DNA of 64,000 nucleotides, taken from Streptomyces cavernae (GTDB taxonomy: Bacteria > Actinomycetota > Actinomycetes > Streptomycetales > Streptomycetaceae). The stretch spans positions 173,914 through 237,913 of the forward strand of contig NZ_ML137710.1 of assembly GCF_004023625.1 (NCBI RefSeq). The letters run 5' to 3'. Position numbers and translations under genes: made by a program. The notes below the pieces were generated by a model. It was not told where the DNA came from. It ran no database searches and saw nothing but the letters and a program-made list of their open reading frames with translations. Below are positions 25,889-35,095 of this stretch, one piece after another (position 1 is the first letter of the stretch; each line of letters opens with the position of its first letter).

Positions 25889-26015
25889 AGAGGTTCCTTC
25901 CGAGGTGTCAGGGCCTGAGCACGCGAAGCTCGGCCCAGCTCATCGGGCCGGGAAACAGTCGCAATGCGACCCTGCCTACGGCTGAGACCGGTTGGAGGTA
26001 CTGGGAAACTGCGTC

Positions 26016-26504
26016 ATGACTTCACGGAACCTGCGGCCCTTGGTCGCCGGATGCACGGTAGCGGCATCGGTGCTCTTGCTTGCCTCGTGCACGTCGAGCA
26101 ACGACGACGGCAAAGCCGCCGCCTCTTCAACGCCGTCCGTACCGAGCGTCTCTCAAACGGCAGCTGGACCGGACGAGAAGAAGCTCACCCAGCAGGCCCA
26201 GGCAGCCCTGGCCGCCGTCCATGGCGGGACGATGGTTGAGGCCGGAGCAGAGCGTGTGACCGACGGCATCCACACAGAGCCCAGCCTGAGCGAGGGCAAG
26301 ACCTACAAGATCAGCCTGATGTGCTTCGGCAGCGGTAGCGCCAAGTTGGTGTTCACGCCGGCGAGCACTGGCACGGAGACCAAGGTGCCGTGCGACCAGT
26401 CGGTGGTCCAACAGCGGATCACAGCGGCAAAGGCACTGCGCATCGACGTCGATGGTTCCAAGGGGTCGACCGGTGTGATCGCCTGGCAGATCGATACCGT
26501 CTGA
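26016..26504 (+). CDS. Small secreted lipoprotein, unknown
   Basis: 162 residues from ATG 26016. The signal peptide ends in the lipobox LLAS-Cys25, followed by a Ser/Asp/Pro-rich tether and a domain of ~110 residues with two Cys (in SLMCFGSG and KVPCDQSV) that may form a disulfide. The pattern YKISLMCFGSGSAKLVF is shared by many actinobacterial small lipoproteins of unknown role. TTG 25992 would extend it, but lipobox spacing favours 26016. Its stop is 18 nt before the IS5-type element. Confidence 0.8.
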   Translation: MTSRNLRPLVAGCTVAASVLLLASCTSSNDDGKAAASSTPSVPSVSQTAAGPDEKKLTQQAQAALAAVHGGTMVEAGAERVTDGIHTEPSLSEGKTYKISLMCFGSGSAKLVFTPASTGTETKVPCDQSVVQQRITAAKALRIDVDGSKGSTGVIAWQIDTV

Positions 26505-26522
26505 CCTGTCGCCGTTCCGTGA

Positions 26523-27310
26523 ACCGTCCGGCTGGTTCCTGACGGTCTGTGGGAGCTGGCTGCTCCGTTGCTGCCGTCGTTCAATTCCCGTCCGCAGGCC
26601 GGCGGGACCGCTCCGTGTGACGAGCGGTCCGTGTTCACGGTGGTCGTGTTTGTGCTGACCAGCGGGTGTGCCTGGCGGCATCTACCGGAGACGTTCGGCG
26701 TCTCGCCCGCGACGGCGCATCGCCGGTTCACCGCGCGGACCCGGCGGGGCTGTGGCGTCGGCTTGGCGGTCCTGGATGAACTCGGCGCGCGGGGCGAGCT
26801 GGACTGGACCTCGGCGATCGTCGACGCTGCCTCGGTTCGGGCCAAAAGGGGGGCACGCTGACCGGACCGAACCCGGTCGATCGCGGCAAGAAGGGCAGCA
26901 AGCTGCACGTGCTGTCCGAGGCCCAGGGCATCCCTCTGGCCGTCGCGGTGTCCGGTGCGAACACCCACGACAGCCTGGCCCTCAAGCCCCTGATCCGTGG
27001 CATACCCGCCGCCCGCTCCCGCCGAGGGCCGCGGCGGGAGCGGCCCGCCAAACTCCGCGCAGACAAAGCCTACTTGTCCGCCGAACAGCTCGCCTGGCTG
27101 CGCGAACGCGGAATCGTCCCACGCATCGCACGTCCCGGGATCGAATCGAGCGAGCGGCTCGGCCGACACCGCTGGAAGATCGAGCGGTCGATCGCCTGGC
27201 TGTTCGGCTACCGCCGGCTCACCGTCCGGTACGAGCGAAAGGGATCTCACTTCCTCGGCCTCGCAGCCGCCCTCACCTGCTACAAGAAGCTCGCCAAACT
27301 CACCACGTGA
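26523..27310 (+). mobile_element. IS5-family element (IS427-type), transposase in two frames
   Basis: ORF A (open from 26523, stop 26861) carries LWELAAPLLPSFNSRP and the first catalytic Asp in SAIVDAASVRA. ORF B (frame -1, to 27310) carries NPVDRGKKGSKLHVL, the second Asp in LRADKAYLS and the Glu in RWKIERSIAWLFGYRRL. The frames meet at AAAAGGGGGG near 26847, a slippery run of the kind used for -1 frameshifting in this group. No valid start codon precedes the first conserved residues, so the 5' end may be cut. Terminal inverted repeats were not found by eye. Confidence 0.85.
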
Positions 27311-27334
27311 GACATCCTCTAAGTTACTTGATCT

Positions 27335-28258
27335 TCAGTAGAAGGAGAGATCTGCGGAGACCGTTTCCCAGATTGAGTTGAACCACAGGTGGGATTGCTC
27401 AACGAAAACGGTATCGTTGTCCAGGGCTTCGCCTGAGTTGAAGCGCCTTTGCAAGGAAACATCCGTCGATGCGTCGAAGACATCGTGAAGCGTGTCATCG
27501 ATGGTTTCCTCTCGACGCGACACCATGCAGTAGGCAAAGAGCGCCTCAGTCCCGTTGATCAGGTAAAGCTCTGCCATCGGGGTGAAGGGGACGGCCCGGA
27601 AGGAGACCTGCACGTCAATGCCGTGCGATCTGCGAAGTGAGAGCAGGGCGGTCCTGAGTGAGTTTGCGTTTGTATTGCGCTGTATCAGCCATTGGCTATG
27701 CAGTGGATCGTCGGATTCAGGCGCTTCGACTGACACCGGGAAAGCAAGGCTGATGTCTCGACTTGGCAACAGGACTCTGACGCCAATGCTTTCGGGTCTG
27801 ATCCTGCCCGCGTGTATGTCCTGAACTGGACGCGCTATGGCCAAGGCCAGCGTTTGACCGGTCACGCACAAGGCGTCTACCTCTACTTGACGCGCAGAGA
27901 AGCCTGTCGAGATTCGATCCCCGAGGCCGACCATGGACGGTAGCCACAAAATGTCTGCGTTGGCAGCCGAAGTATCCCTGACTGCGCGGGCTTCGCCAGT
28001 CTTCTCGACCAGTTGTATCCACTGGCGCACATTTGGGGGAGGCAGCTCTGCCCAACGACTCAAGAGGCGTACGACTTCGAGGAAACGGTCGGCGTCACGT
28101 GGAGCGTGATTTCCGGTGCGCCAGTCGCTCAACGTGGCTACTGGTACTCCGGTCTCGCGATGGACGCGAACCAAGGTCAGGCTGCTTCCCTCGGCGGCCA
28201 GGCGAGCCCGCGCGGCATCCCACAAGTCCGTGAACGCCCGCATGGGTGGTGACGTCAT
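27335..28258 (-). CDS. HTH regulator with C-terminal sensor-like domain (possibly PLD-like)
   Basis: 307 residues from ATG 28258. An N-terminal HTH-like segment (about 5-60: LTLVRVHRETGVPVATLSDW) is followed by a large C-terminal domain with VRVLLPSRDISLAFP, HGIDVQVSFRAVPFTPMAEL and YLINGTEALFAYCMVSRRE. The last motif order (charged strand, then LINGTEALF) resembles catalytically dead PLD-like sensor domains of actinobacterial regulators; this is a pattern judgement. Start 28258 is preferred to 28339 because the extension would translate a perfect 23-bp palindrome better explained as its operator. No target gene is obvious. Confidence 0.7.
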   Translation of the reverse strand: MTSPPMRAFTDLWDAARARLAAEGSSLTLVRVHRETGVPVATLSDWRTGNHAPRDADRFLEVVRLLSRWAELPPPNVRQWIQLVEKTGEARAVRDTSAANADILWLPSMVGLGDRISTGFSARQVEVDALCVTGQTLALAIARPVQDIHAGRIRPESIGVRVLLPSRDISLAFPVSVEAPESDDPLHSQWLIQRNTNANSLRTALLSLRRSHGIDVQVSFRAVPFTPMAELYLINGTEALFAYCMVSRREETIDDTLHDVFDASTDVSLQRRFNSGEALDNDTVFVEQSHLWFNSIWETVSADLSFY

Positions 28259-28281
28259 ATGCCGTCCCCGTCTCAGGACCT

Positions 28282-28304
28282 CCGAGTCGGAACTTCCGAC
28301 TCGG
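28282..28304 (-). promoter_or_regulatory. 23-bp perfect palindrome, likely operator of the adjacent regulator
   Basis: 11-bp arms CCGAGTCGGAA and TTCCGACTCGG around one central base, 24 nt upstream of ATG 28258. On the minus strand TACACT (TAnnnT-type -10) lies just upstream at about 28310-28316, so the palindrome covers the transcription start. Further TCCGGA words at 28318-28332 add half-site-like symmetry. Confidence 0.6.
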
Positions 28305-28425
28305 AACCGAGTGTATGAGTCCGGAATCCGGATCGTCACGAGATGTGTGGCCGGAGCAGGTGCGCAGCCCCCAAATGGAAACCAGCAGCGTGGCGCTGGC
28401 CCGCTCGGTACCTCAGGGGGTTCAC

Positions 28426-28563
28426 GTGGTCAAAAGGGTTCGGAGCAATCTCACGGTCCAGCGCCTTGGACGCACCGCTCTGTTCGGGCTCGTGCGCGGG
28501 GCCAGCGCTGCCATGGGTAGTGCCGTGGTCGCCGGCCTTGTGTGGTGGGCGCAGAGCAGGTGA
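28426..28563 (+). CDS. Small membrane peptide (45 aa)
   Basis: GTG 28426 has AGGGGG 5 nt upstream. The peptide is basic at the N-terminus (VKRVRSNLTVQRLGRTALFG) and ends with one hydrophobic helix (ASAAMGSAVVAGLVWWAQ). Small basic one-helix peptides like this are scattered in Streptomyces genomes, often near mobile-element scars. Function unknown. Confidence 0.5.
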   Translation: MVKRVRSNLTVQRLGRTALFGLVRGASAAMGSAVVAGLVWWAQSR

Positions 28564-28730
28564 GGGTACCGAGGTGCTTGCATCGCAGGGCCCGTAAAGG
28601 CCTTGCAGTGCTGCCCGGCAGCGCTGCTGTAGACCGTAGACTGGGCCTCTCTTTCCTTGTGGAACGGTGCCCCGGGATCTGACTCGCACTCTGCCCGGGG
28701 CGTTGCCGTTCGACCGCTGTAGAGGTACGG

Positions 28731-29246
28731 GTGGGGAATCAACACGCTGACATGCCAGCCGACTTCGAGGACTTCCCATTGCCGCCTGCCGAGGTCGCGG
28801 TGACGCGTCGGGTGTCCGGCGGCTCGGCGTACGTGACCGTGGCCATCACCTTGGCCGTGGCGCCCTTCGTCCAAGCGGTCGCCACGGCTATGGGCGGCAA
28901 GCTCGCCGACTCCATCGACACGAACGCCCGCGACGCGGTACGTCGCCTGCTGCAGCGAACACGAAATCAGGCGGAACTCCCGCCGCCCGATCCGCAGTTG
29001 TGCACGCAGGTCAGTGTCGCTCTCAGCGATGAGGACTCCGGTGCTCGCGTGCTCCTCGCTGATGATCTCCCCGCGGAGGCCGTAGCCCAGCTGCTCAAGA
29101 TGGGACGTGCCGGAACACGGGAAGTCCGCGGATCTGTGATGTGGCTTCCGGAGGGAGCGAAGGAGGGGCGCTGGTACGTGGAGTCGGAGGGGCGCCTTAC
29201 GTGGGTTTGGAATCCGGCCGATCTCCGCTGGACTCCCCTCCAGTAG
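28731..29246 (+). CDS. Hypothetical protein with one hydrophobic segment
   Basis: 171 residues from GTG with AGAGG 5 nt upstream. Residues ~35-58 (YVTVAITLAVAPFVQAVATA) are hydrophobic, followed by KLADSIDTNARDAVRRLLQRT, then a region with RVLLADDLPAEAVAQL and a C-terminal GRWYVESEGRLTWVWNPADL. It resembles a small membrane-associated protein with a soluble alpha/beta tail. I do not recognise the family. Confidence 0.65.
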   Translation: MGNQHADMPADFEDFPLPPAEVAVTRRVSGGSAYVTVAITLAVAPFVQAVATAMGGKLADSIDTNARDAVRRLLQRTRNQAELPPPDPQLCTQVSVALSDEDSGARVLLADDLPAEAVAQLLKMGRAGTREVRGSVMWLPEGAKEGRWYVESEGRLTWVWNPADLRWTPLQ

Positions 29247-29251
29247 CGCGA

Positions 29252-29455
29252 TCAGAGGATGCGCAGCAGGAAGCAGACGGCGAGGCTCGTCCAGGCGACC
29301 GCGAAGAGCGCGCGGCCAGGGCGACTGTGAAGGCGCAGCCAGGCACGGAAACGTTCGGACCGCGTGTTGCCGTCCTCGCTGTCCACCAGCGTGAACAACT
29401 CGGCCGCGAGGCCAAGCACCAGCAGGTTGGCCAAGATCAGGTCGGGTGTGGTCAA
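29252..29455 (-). CDS. Small two-helix membrane protein
   Basis: 67 residues. Helix 1 DLILANLLVLGLAAELFTLV, a charged loop RSERFRAWLRLHSRPGR, helix 2 ALFAVAWTSLAVCFLLRIL. It is the second gene of a minus-strand pair, 40 nt downstream of the 65-aa gene. Function unknown. Confidence 0.6.
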   Translation of the reverse strand: MTTPDLILANLLVLGLAAELFTLVDSEDGNTRSERFRAWLRLHSRPGRALFAVAWTSLAVCFLLRIL

Positions 29456-29495
29456 TCCGGTCTCCTTGTTCTCCGATGCGGTGTGAGCCTGTGCC

Positions 29496-29693
29496 TCAGC
29501 GGGCGAACGCCGACCAGACGGCCAGGCCGAGGGCGGCGAGTCCCGTGAGCGTGCTGATGGTTGCCTGGACCGGCGCGATCGTCAGCCCGAGGCCCTGGCC
29601 CCGTCGGTTCTCGGCCGCTCCGGTCCGCAAGTGTCGCTGCCCGGGGGCGAGCAGCTCTGCCGAAGCCCGGGCCTGGTTTGCGTACGACGACAA
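29496..29693 (-). CDS. Small one-helix membrane protein
   Basis: 65 residues if TTG 29693 is used. A basic N-terminal half (GQRHLRTGAAENRRGQGLG) precedes one C-terminal helix (TISTLTGLAALGLAVWSAF). The start has no good ribosome site, so length is uncertain. Probably co-transcribed with the 67-aa gene downstream. The 305 nt between it and the sigma factor gene show no further gene. Confidence 0.4.
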   Translation of the reverse strand: MSSYANQARASAELLAPGQRHLRTGAAENRRGQGLGLTIAPVQATISTLTGLAALGLAVWSAFAR

Positions 29694-29998
29694 CGGCGCC
29701 GTTCACCGTCGGTGAGACCGGTGCCCGCCCGTGCCGGTGGGCGTTGCCGGATCAGCCTGTTCCGCGCCCGCGTTCGGCCTCGACACCTCCAACAGCTTCT
29801 CGACCGGCCTGCGCACCCCCGGACCGGGTCCGGCATCAGATCGGGCGCCTTGCTCTCGGGCCTCGCAGCCTGAGCGGTGCGCGGCTGGGCGGCTGCCATG
29901 TCCACCGAGTCCTCGTACAGGTCACCGCCCCGGTGACCTGTACGACGGCTGTGACGTGTCTCACGGGAACTCGCCCGCACCGTACGTCAGTTCAAGAC

Positions 29999-30643
29999 GT
30001 GACCACAGATATGCGAACCCGGGTGCGAAACGGAGATCCGGACGCCTTCGCGGAACTCTTCGACGAGTGCGCCCGCGCGGTGTACAACCATGCCTTCCGG
30101 CTGACCGCCGACTGGTCGCTGGCCGAGGACGTGATGTCGACGACCTTCATGGAGGCGTGGCGGCGCCGGGCCTCGGTCGAGGCCGAAGGTGGCTCGCTGC
30201 GGCCGTGGCTGCTGGGCATCGCCACCAACGTCGCCCGCTCCCACCACCGCAGCAACCGCCGCTACCGCAACGCGGCGAGCGCCGCGGCCGCCGCGCACGC
30301 CGCCGAGGAACGGGTCGAGGACCACGCAGAGGAGACCGCCGGACGCCTGGACGGCCGGCGCCGTATCAACGCCACGCTCGCCGCCCTCAGCCTGCTCAAG
30401 CGCCCCGAGCGTGAGGTCCTGACGCTGTGCCTGTGGGAGCGGATGGAGTACGCCGAGGCGGCTCGCGCCCTGGGCATCCCGGTCGGCACCGTCCGCTCCC
30501 GCCTCTCCCGCGCCCGCGCCAAGCTGCGCAAGCTCGCCGACGCGCAACTGCTCGGAGAAAAACGGGAACCCACCCGCACGAACCGGCAGATAACAGGTGA
30601 TCGCGGATACGCGGTCCGGTCCGCACAGGAAGGAAACCGATGA
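29999..30643 (+). CDS. ECF RNA polymerase sigma factor
   Basis: 214 residues from GTG 29999 (ATG 30011 also possible). Region 2: DPDAFAELFDECARAVYNHA with SLAEDVMSTTFMEAWRRR. Region 4: RPEREVLTLCLWERMEYAEA then GIPVGTVRSRLSRARAKLRKL, a clear HTH. A basic C-terminal tail of ~40 residues is longer than the minimal ECF core. The stop overlaps the next ATG in ATGA, so translation is coupled to the CU044_5270-type membrane protein, which sits where an anti-sigma or sensor usually lies. It probably drives its own operon, including the S8 protease (inference). Confidence 0.92.
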   Translation: MTTDMRTRVRNGDPDAFAELFDECARAVYNHAFRLTADWSLAEDVMSTTFMEAWRRRASVEAEGGSLRPWLLGIATNVARSHHRSNRRYRNAASAAAAAHAAEERVEDHAEETAGRLDGRRRINATLAALSLLKRPEREVLTLCLWERMEYAEAARALGIPVGTVRSRLSRARAKLRKLADAQLLGEKREPTRTNRQITGDRGYAVRSAQEGNR

Positions 30644-31719
30644 ACGCCAGCCCCTCCCACCGGCCCCACCCGGCCGAGTGGACGGAGACGCAGAGCCTGC
30701 TGCCCTCCGCCGAGCGGGATCTGCCGGCGGGCCGCCACCAGTTCCACAAGGAGCAGATGATGGCCCGGATCCACGAAGACCTCCGCACCTCCTCCCGTAC
30801 GTCCGCCACCTCTCCGGTCGCGCCCGGGAAGCGCTCCAACCCGTTCCTGCGCCGTACGATCTTGCTGCCCGCCGCGGCCTTCGCCCTGGCCGGCGCGGTC
30901 GCGGGCGGCCTCGCCCTCACCGGCGGCGGCGCGGACGACGGCAGGACCGCCCTGGCCACCGGCCCCGCACTGACCACCCGGATCGGCGCCGCCGACGCCA
31001 AGGGCGCCCCCCAGCTCCTCGAACGTATCTCCCTGGCCGCCGCCGACACCTCCGCGCCCACCCCGCGCAAGGGCCAGTACATCTACATCGCCTCGAAGGT
31101 GGCCGACACCTACATCAAGACCGAGGGCGACAAGAGCGAGGTGGTCAGCGACGAGCTGCACTCCCGCCAGGTCTGGAACTCCCTTGACGGCAGGGACGGT
31201 TGGCTGATCGAGGCCGGCAAGACGAGCGACAAGGGCATCACCCTGAAGGGCGACACCCCGTTCAGCGGCGCCTACAACGCCCTGGCCGAGCTGCCGACCG
31301 ACCCCGACACGCTGCTGCAGCGGATCTACCGCGAGTCGGATGCCGTCCGGGACCCCGAAGTCCCGCGCGACCAGGCCGCCTTCGTCGCGATCGGCGATCT
31401 GCTGTTCGAGAGCTACCCGCCCGCCGAGGTCGGCGCCGCCCTCTACAAGGCCGCGGCCAAGATCCCCGGCGTCGTCGCGGTGAACGACGCGGTCGACGCC
31501 ACGGGCCGGCACGGGGTCGCGATCGCGCGGGAGAACGACGGCGAGCGCATCGAGTGGATCTTCGACAAGAAGACGCTGCGGTTCCTCGGCCAGCGCATCG
31601 TGGTGGTCAAGGCCACGGCGGACAACCCCCTCAAGGTCGGTACCGTCACGCACACCAGCGCGATCACCGAGCGCGCGGTCGTCGACGCCAACAAGCAGCT
31701 CCCCGGGCAGGCGAGCTGA
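30640..31719 (+). CDS. CU044_5270 family membrane protein, possible anti-sigma/sensor
   Basis: 359 residues. The cytoplasmic N-terminus (1-65) includes LPAGRHQFHKEQMMARIHED, typical of this family. One helix follows (ILLPAAAFALAGAVAGGLAL, about 70-90), then an external domain with KGQYIYIASKVADTYI and, near the end, AIARENDGERIEWIFDKKT. CU044_5270 proteins regularly follow ECF sigma genes in Streptomyces and are thought to act as their membrane partners. The gene overlaps the sigma gene by 4 nt and ends next to the protease ATG (TGAATG), so the three form one operon. Confidence 0.88.
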   Translation: MNASPSHRPHPAEWTETQSLLPSAERDLPAGRHQFHKEQMMARIHEDLRTSSRTSATSPVAPGKRSNPFLRRTILLPAAAFALAGAVAGGLALTGGGADDGRTALATGPALTTRIGAADAKGAPQLLERISLAAADTSAPTPRKGQYIYIASKVADTYIKTEGDKSEVVSDELHSRQVWNSLDGRDGWLIEAGKTSDKGITLKGDTPFSGAYNALAELPTDPDTLLQRIYRESDAVRDPEVPRDQAAFVAIGDLLFESYPPAEVGAALYKAAAKIPGVVAVNDAVDATGRHGVAIARENDGERIEWIFDKKTLRFLGQRIVVVKATADNPLKVGTVTHTSAITERAVVDANKQLPGQAS

Positions 31720-34700
31720 ATGCGCGACAGAACCACAAGCGCCTCGCTGGCCGCCCTGCTGGTGGCGGGGCTGATGACGGGTGTCTCGGTGGCGGCCACG
31801 GGCTCCGGCCTCGGCGTACGGACGCAGGCCACCGCCACCGTCGCGGCGCCCGGCAGCCCCGCCCTCGGCGCGCGGACCGCCGGCTCCGCCTCCGCGGCCG
31901 ACCGGTACGTCACTCTCCTCACCGGCGACCGGGTCCGGCTGGACGCCCGGGGCCGGGTGACGGGCGTACGGCGGGCACCGGGCCGTGAGCACGTCCCGGT
32001 GTCCGTGCGCGGCGTCGGGGGCGATCAGTACGTCGTTCCCGCCGACGCCGCCGCCCTGATCGGCCAAGGCGTCCTGGACATGCGGCTGTTCGATGTCAGC
32101 GGCCTGATACGCGCCGGCTACGACGACACCCGGCGCGGCACGCTCCCGCTGATCGTGTCGTACGAGGGCAAGTCCGCCCAGCGCAGAAGCACTCAGAAGT
32201 CGCTGGTCGCGGACGCGGACGCCACCGTGCGCCGGGAGCTGCCCAGTGTGGCGGGCGCCGCGATCACCGTGCCCAAGGCCGGGGCCGACGACATGTGGCA
32301 GGCCCTCACCGAGGAGCAGGGAGTCGCGCGGGTCTGGCTGGACGGCCGGTTCAAGGCCCCGGCGGACGAAGACGGCGCGAAGGCCGGGGAGGCGGGCGGC
32401 GGCGTCGCGCAGATCGGCGCCCCGGCCGCCTGGGCGGCCGGATACGACGGCAAGGGCGTCAAGGTCGCCGTCCTGGACACCGGCGTCGACACCACACACC
32501 CGGACCTCGCCTCGGCGGTGAAGGCCTCGAAGAACTTCACCGGCACCGGCAGCACCGAAGACATGGCCGGCCACGGCACCCATGTGGCCGCGACGCTGGC
32601 GGGCTCCGGCGAACGGTCCGGCGGCCGGTACAAGGGCGTCGCGCCCGGTGCCGGGATCCTCAACGCCAAGGTGCTTAACGACAGCGGCGAGGGCAGCGAC
32701 TCCAGCGTCATCGCCGGCCTGGAGTGGGCCGCCGGGCAGGGCGCCAGGGTGGCCAACCTCAGCCTGGGCCAGGACGACACCCCGGGGGAGGACCCGGTCG
32801 AGGCGGCGGTGAACGCCCTCTCGAAGAGCACCGGCATGCTCACCGTCGCCGCGGCCGGCAACGAGGGCCCCGACGCGGGAACCGTCGGCTCCCCGGGGGC
32901 CGCGGAGTCGGCGCTCACCGTGGGCGCCGTCGACGGGGAGGACCGGCTCGCCGACTTCTCCAGCACCGGCCCGACCGCCGACAGCGCGCTGAAACCGGAC
33001 CTCACGGCGCCGGGCGTGGCCATCGTCTCGGCGAGGGCGGCGCACGGCCACATGGGCGACCCGGCTGCCGACGGCTATGTCTCCATGTCCGGTACGTCGA
33101 TGGCGACGCCGCATGCCGCAGGGGCGGCCGCGATCCTCGCCCAGCGGCACCCCGACTGGACCGGCGCACGGATCAAGCAGGCGCTCACCGCGTCCACCAC
33201 CCCGACCACCGGCGCGACCGGCTACCAGCAGGGGACGGGCCGGCTCGACGTGTCCCGGGCACTGGAGGGGGCGGTGGCGAGCGAACAGACCTCCGTGTCC
33301 TTCGGCAAGCAGCTGTGGCCCCACACCGACGACCGGCCGGTCACCCAGCACATCACCTACCGCAACGACGGCGACCAGCCCGTCACCCTGGACCTGACGG
33401 CCACCGCGACCGGCCCCGGAGGCAGCACGGCCCCCAAGGGCATGTTCACGCTGAGCACCACACAGCTCACCGTCCCGGCGGGCGGCACCGCCGACGTCGA
33501 TCTCACCGCGGACACCCGCGTCGAGGCGGCGGACGGCGCCTACTCGGGCACGCTGGTCGCCACCGCGCGGAACGGCGCCGGCCCCGCTGCCGTACGGACC
33601 GCCTTCGGCGTCGTACGCGAGGCCGAGTCATACGACCTCACCCTGAAGTTCCTCGACCGCGACGGCCGGCCCGTGAGCGCTCCGCTGACCGAGATCCTCG
33701 GGTACTCGGGCACGTACTGGACCACGAACCTCAAGGACTCCGAGCAGATCTCCAAGGGCGTGTACCGGGTGCGGGTCCCGCGCGGCGACTATGTCGTGGA
33801 CACCGTGATGGACGACGCCGGGGGCACCTCCGCGCTGGTCCGGCCGCGGCTCTCGCTGACCGGGGACACCACGGTCGTCTTCGACGCGCGCAAGGCGAAG
33901 CCGGTCCGGATCACCGCGCCGCAGGGCGCGAAGATGTCCGACGGCCAGATCAACCTCGCCGTGGGCACCGGAGACACCGGGAGCGAACCGCACAACAGCA
34001 CCCTGTTCTGGGGAACGTTCAAGAACCTGCGCACCGCGACCCTGGGACCGACCGCCCCGGCCGGGAGGCTCAGCACGCAGCTCGGCGGCCTGTGGCAGAA
34101 GGGCAGCACCACCTACCACCTGCTCCACAACCTGCCTGACCGCTTCCCCACCGGTTATCGGCACACCACGCGCATGAACGAACTGGCCCTGCTGAAGCGG
34201 AACTTCGGCTCGTCCGTCGCACACCGCAGGGGCATCGTCAACGTCCTGTGGAGCGGCCCCACCCTGTCGCTGGGCACGGTGAGCGACCCCTTCCCGCTGC
34301 CGACGACCGCGAAGATCTACGTCACCACGCCCAAGGGCTTCAAGTGGACGGCCAACCTGGGCCAGCGAAACGCCTCCGGAGACGACGATGACGTCTTCTA
34401 CGGCACGGAGAGCGCGAGGTCGTACCAAGCGGGCCGGACCTACGCAGCGACGTACAACGTCGGCGTCTTCAGCCCGATCACCGGCGGCCCGTACGGCGCA
34501 CAGCGCGACGGCGACACCCTCGACCTGTGCGTCCCCGACCTCGCCGACGGGAGCGGACACCCCGCCTCCTCCACAGCGAAACGCCACACCACGGTGACCG
34601 CGGACGGCAGCACCCTGCTCGACAACGACGGCGACCTCTGCCAGACCGTGGAGAAGCTCCCGTCCGTCCCGGCCCGCTACACGATCCGAACGAACCTGAC

Positions 34701-35094
34701 CCGCCCGCCAGGCGTGGCCACCACCACGAGCCGCCTGACAGCGGCCTGGACCTTCACGTCCAGCCCGTCCGACTCCGGTTCCCTGCCCCTCTCCACGGTC
34801 CGCTTCCACCCGAAGCTGACCCCGACCGGCACGGCCCCCGCAGGCCGCCGCACCACGATCCCCCTCTCCCTCCAGGGCCCGGCGGCCACTGACCTGAAAT
34901 CCCTGACGGTGAAGGTCTCCTACGACGCCGGCAAGACCTGGTCCCCCGCCCCAGTGACCACCAGCCACGGCAAAAGGACCCTCACCCTGACCCACCCGGA
35001 AAACGCCCGCTCGGTCTCCCTCACATCCACCCTGACCGACACCACCGGCAACACCTACGCGGTGACGATCCTGGAGGCATACCTCCTGACCTGA
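31720..35094 (+). CDS. Large secreted S8 family serine protease (subtilisin type)
   Basis: 1124 residues. A signal peptide lies at ~1-26, followed by a pro-region to ~225 and a catalytic domain at ~235-510 with Asp253 (VLDTGVDTTHP), His285 (GHGTHVAATLAG) and Ser460 (SMSGTSMATPHAAG). Ig-like and beta-rich C-terminal modules fill the last 600 residues, without a wall anchor or C-terminal helix. Streptomycete secreted S8 proteases of this size degrade extracellular protein. Its place after an ECF sigma/CU044_5270 pair suggests envelope- or stress-triggered expression. The stop lies 1 nt before an integrase remnant, so the operon terminator has been lost or displaced. Confidence 0.94.
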   Translation: MRDRTTSASLAALLVAGLMTGVSVAATGSGLGVRTQATATVAAPGSPALGARTAGSASAADRYVTLLTGDRVRLDARGRVTGVRRAPGREHVPVSVRGVGGDQYVVPADAAALIGQGVLDMRLFDVSGLIRAGYDDTRRGTLPLIVSYEGKSAQRRSTQKSLVADADATVRRELPSVAGAAITVPKAGADDMWQALTEEQGVARVWLDGRFKAPADEDGAKAGEAGGGVAQIGAPAAWAAGYDGKGVKVAVLDTGVDTTHPDLASAVKASKNFTGTGSTEDMAGHGTHVAATLAGSGERSGGRYKGVAPGAGILNAKVLNDSGEGSDSSVIAGLEWAAGQGARVANLSLGQDDTPGEDPVEAAVNALSKSTGMLTVAAAGNEGPDAGTVGSPGAAESALTVGAVDGEDRLADFSSTGPTADSALKPDLTAPGVAIVSARAAHGHMGDPAADGYVSMSGTSMATPHAAGAAAILAQRHPDWTGARIKQALTASTTPTTGATGYQQGTGRLDVSRALEGAVASEQTSVSFGKQLWPHTDDRPVTQHITYRNDGDQPVTLDLTATATGPGGSTAPKGMFTLSTTQLTVPAGGTADVDLTADTRVEAADGAYSGTLVATARNGAGPAAVRTAFGVVREAESYDLTLKFLDRDGRPVSAPLTEILGYSGTYWTTNLKDSEQISKGVYRVRVPRGDYVVDTVMDDAGGTSALVRPRLSLTGDTTVVFDARKAKPVRITAPQGAKMSDGQINLAVGTGDTGSEPHNSTLFWGTFKNLRTATLGPTAPAGRLSTQLGGLWQKGSTTYHLLHNLPDRFPTGYRHTTRMNELALLKRNFGSSVAHRRGIVNVLWSGPTLSLGTVSDPFPLPTTAKIYVTTPKGFKWTANLGQRNASGDDDDVFYGTESARSYQAGRTYAATYNVGVFSPITGGPYGAQRDGDTLDLCVPDLADGSGHPASSTAKRHTTVTADGSTLLDNDGDLCQTVEKLPSVPARYTIRTNLTRPPGVATTTSRLTAAWTFTSSPSDSGSLPLSTVRFHPKLTPTGTAPAGRRTTIPLSLQGPAATDLKSLTVKVSYDAGKTWSPAPVTTSHGKRTLTLTHPENARSVSLTSTLTDTTGNTYAVTILEAYLLT

Positions 35095-35095
35095 C

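Noticed and set aside
25626..25985. 119-aa plus-strand ORF
   Set aside because: Gly/Asp/Glu-biased shadow of the holin remnant on the minus strand.
30262..33351. 1029-aa minus-strand ORF opposite the sigma/CU044_5270/protease operon
   Set aside because: Antisense shadow of high-GC coding DNA; the plus-strand genes have clear domains.
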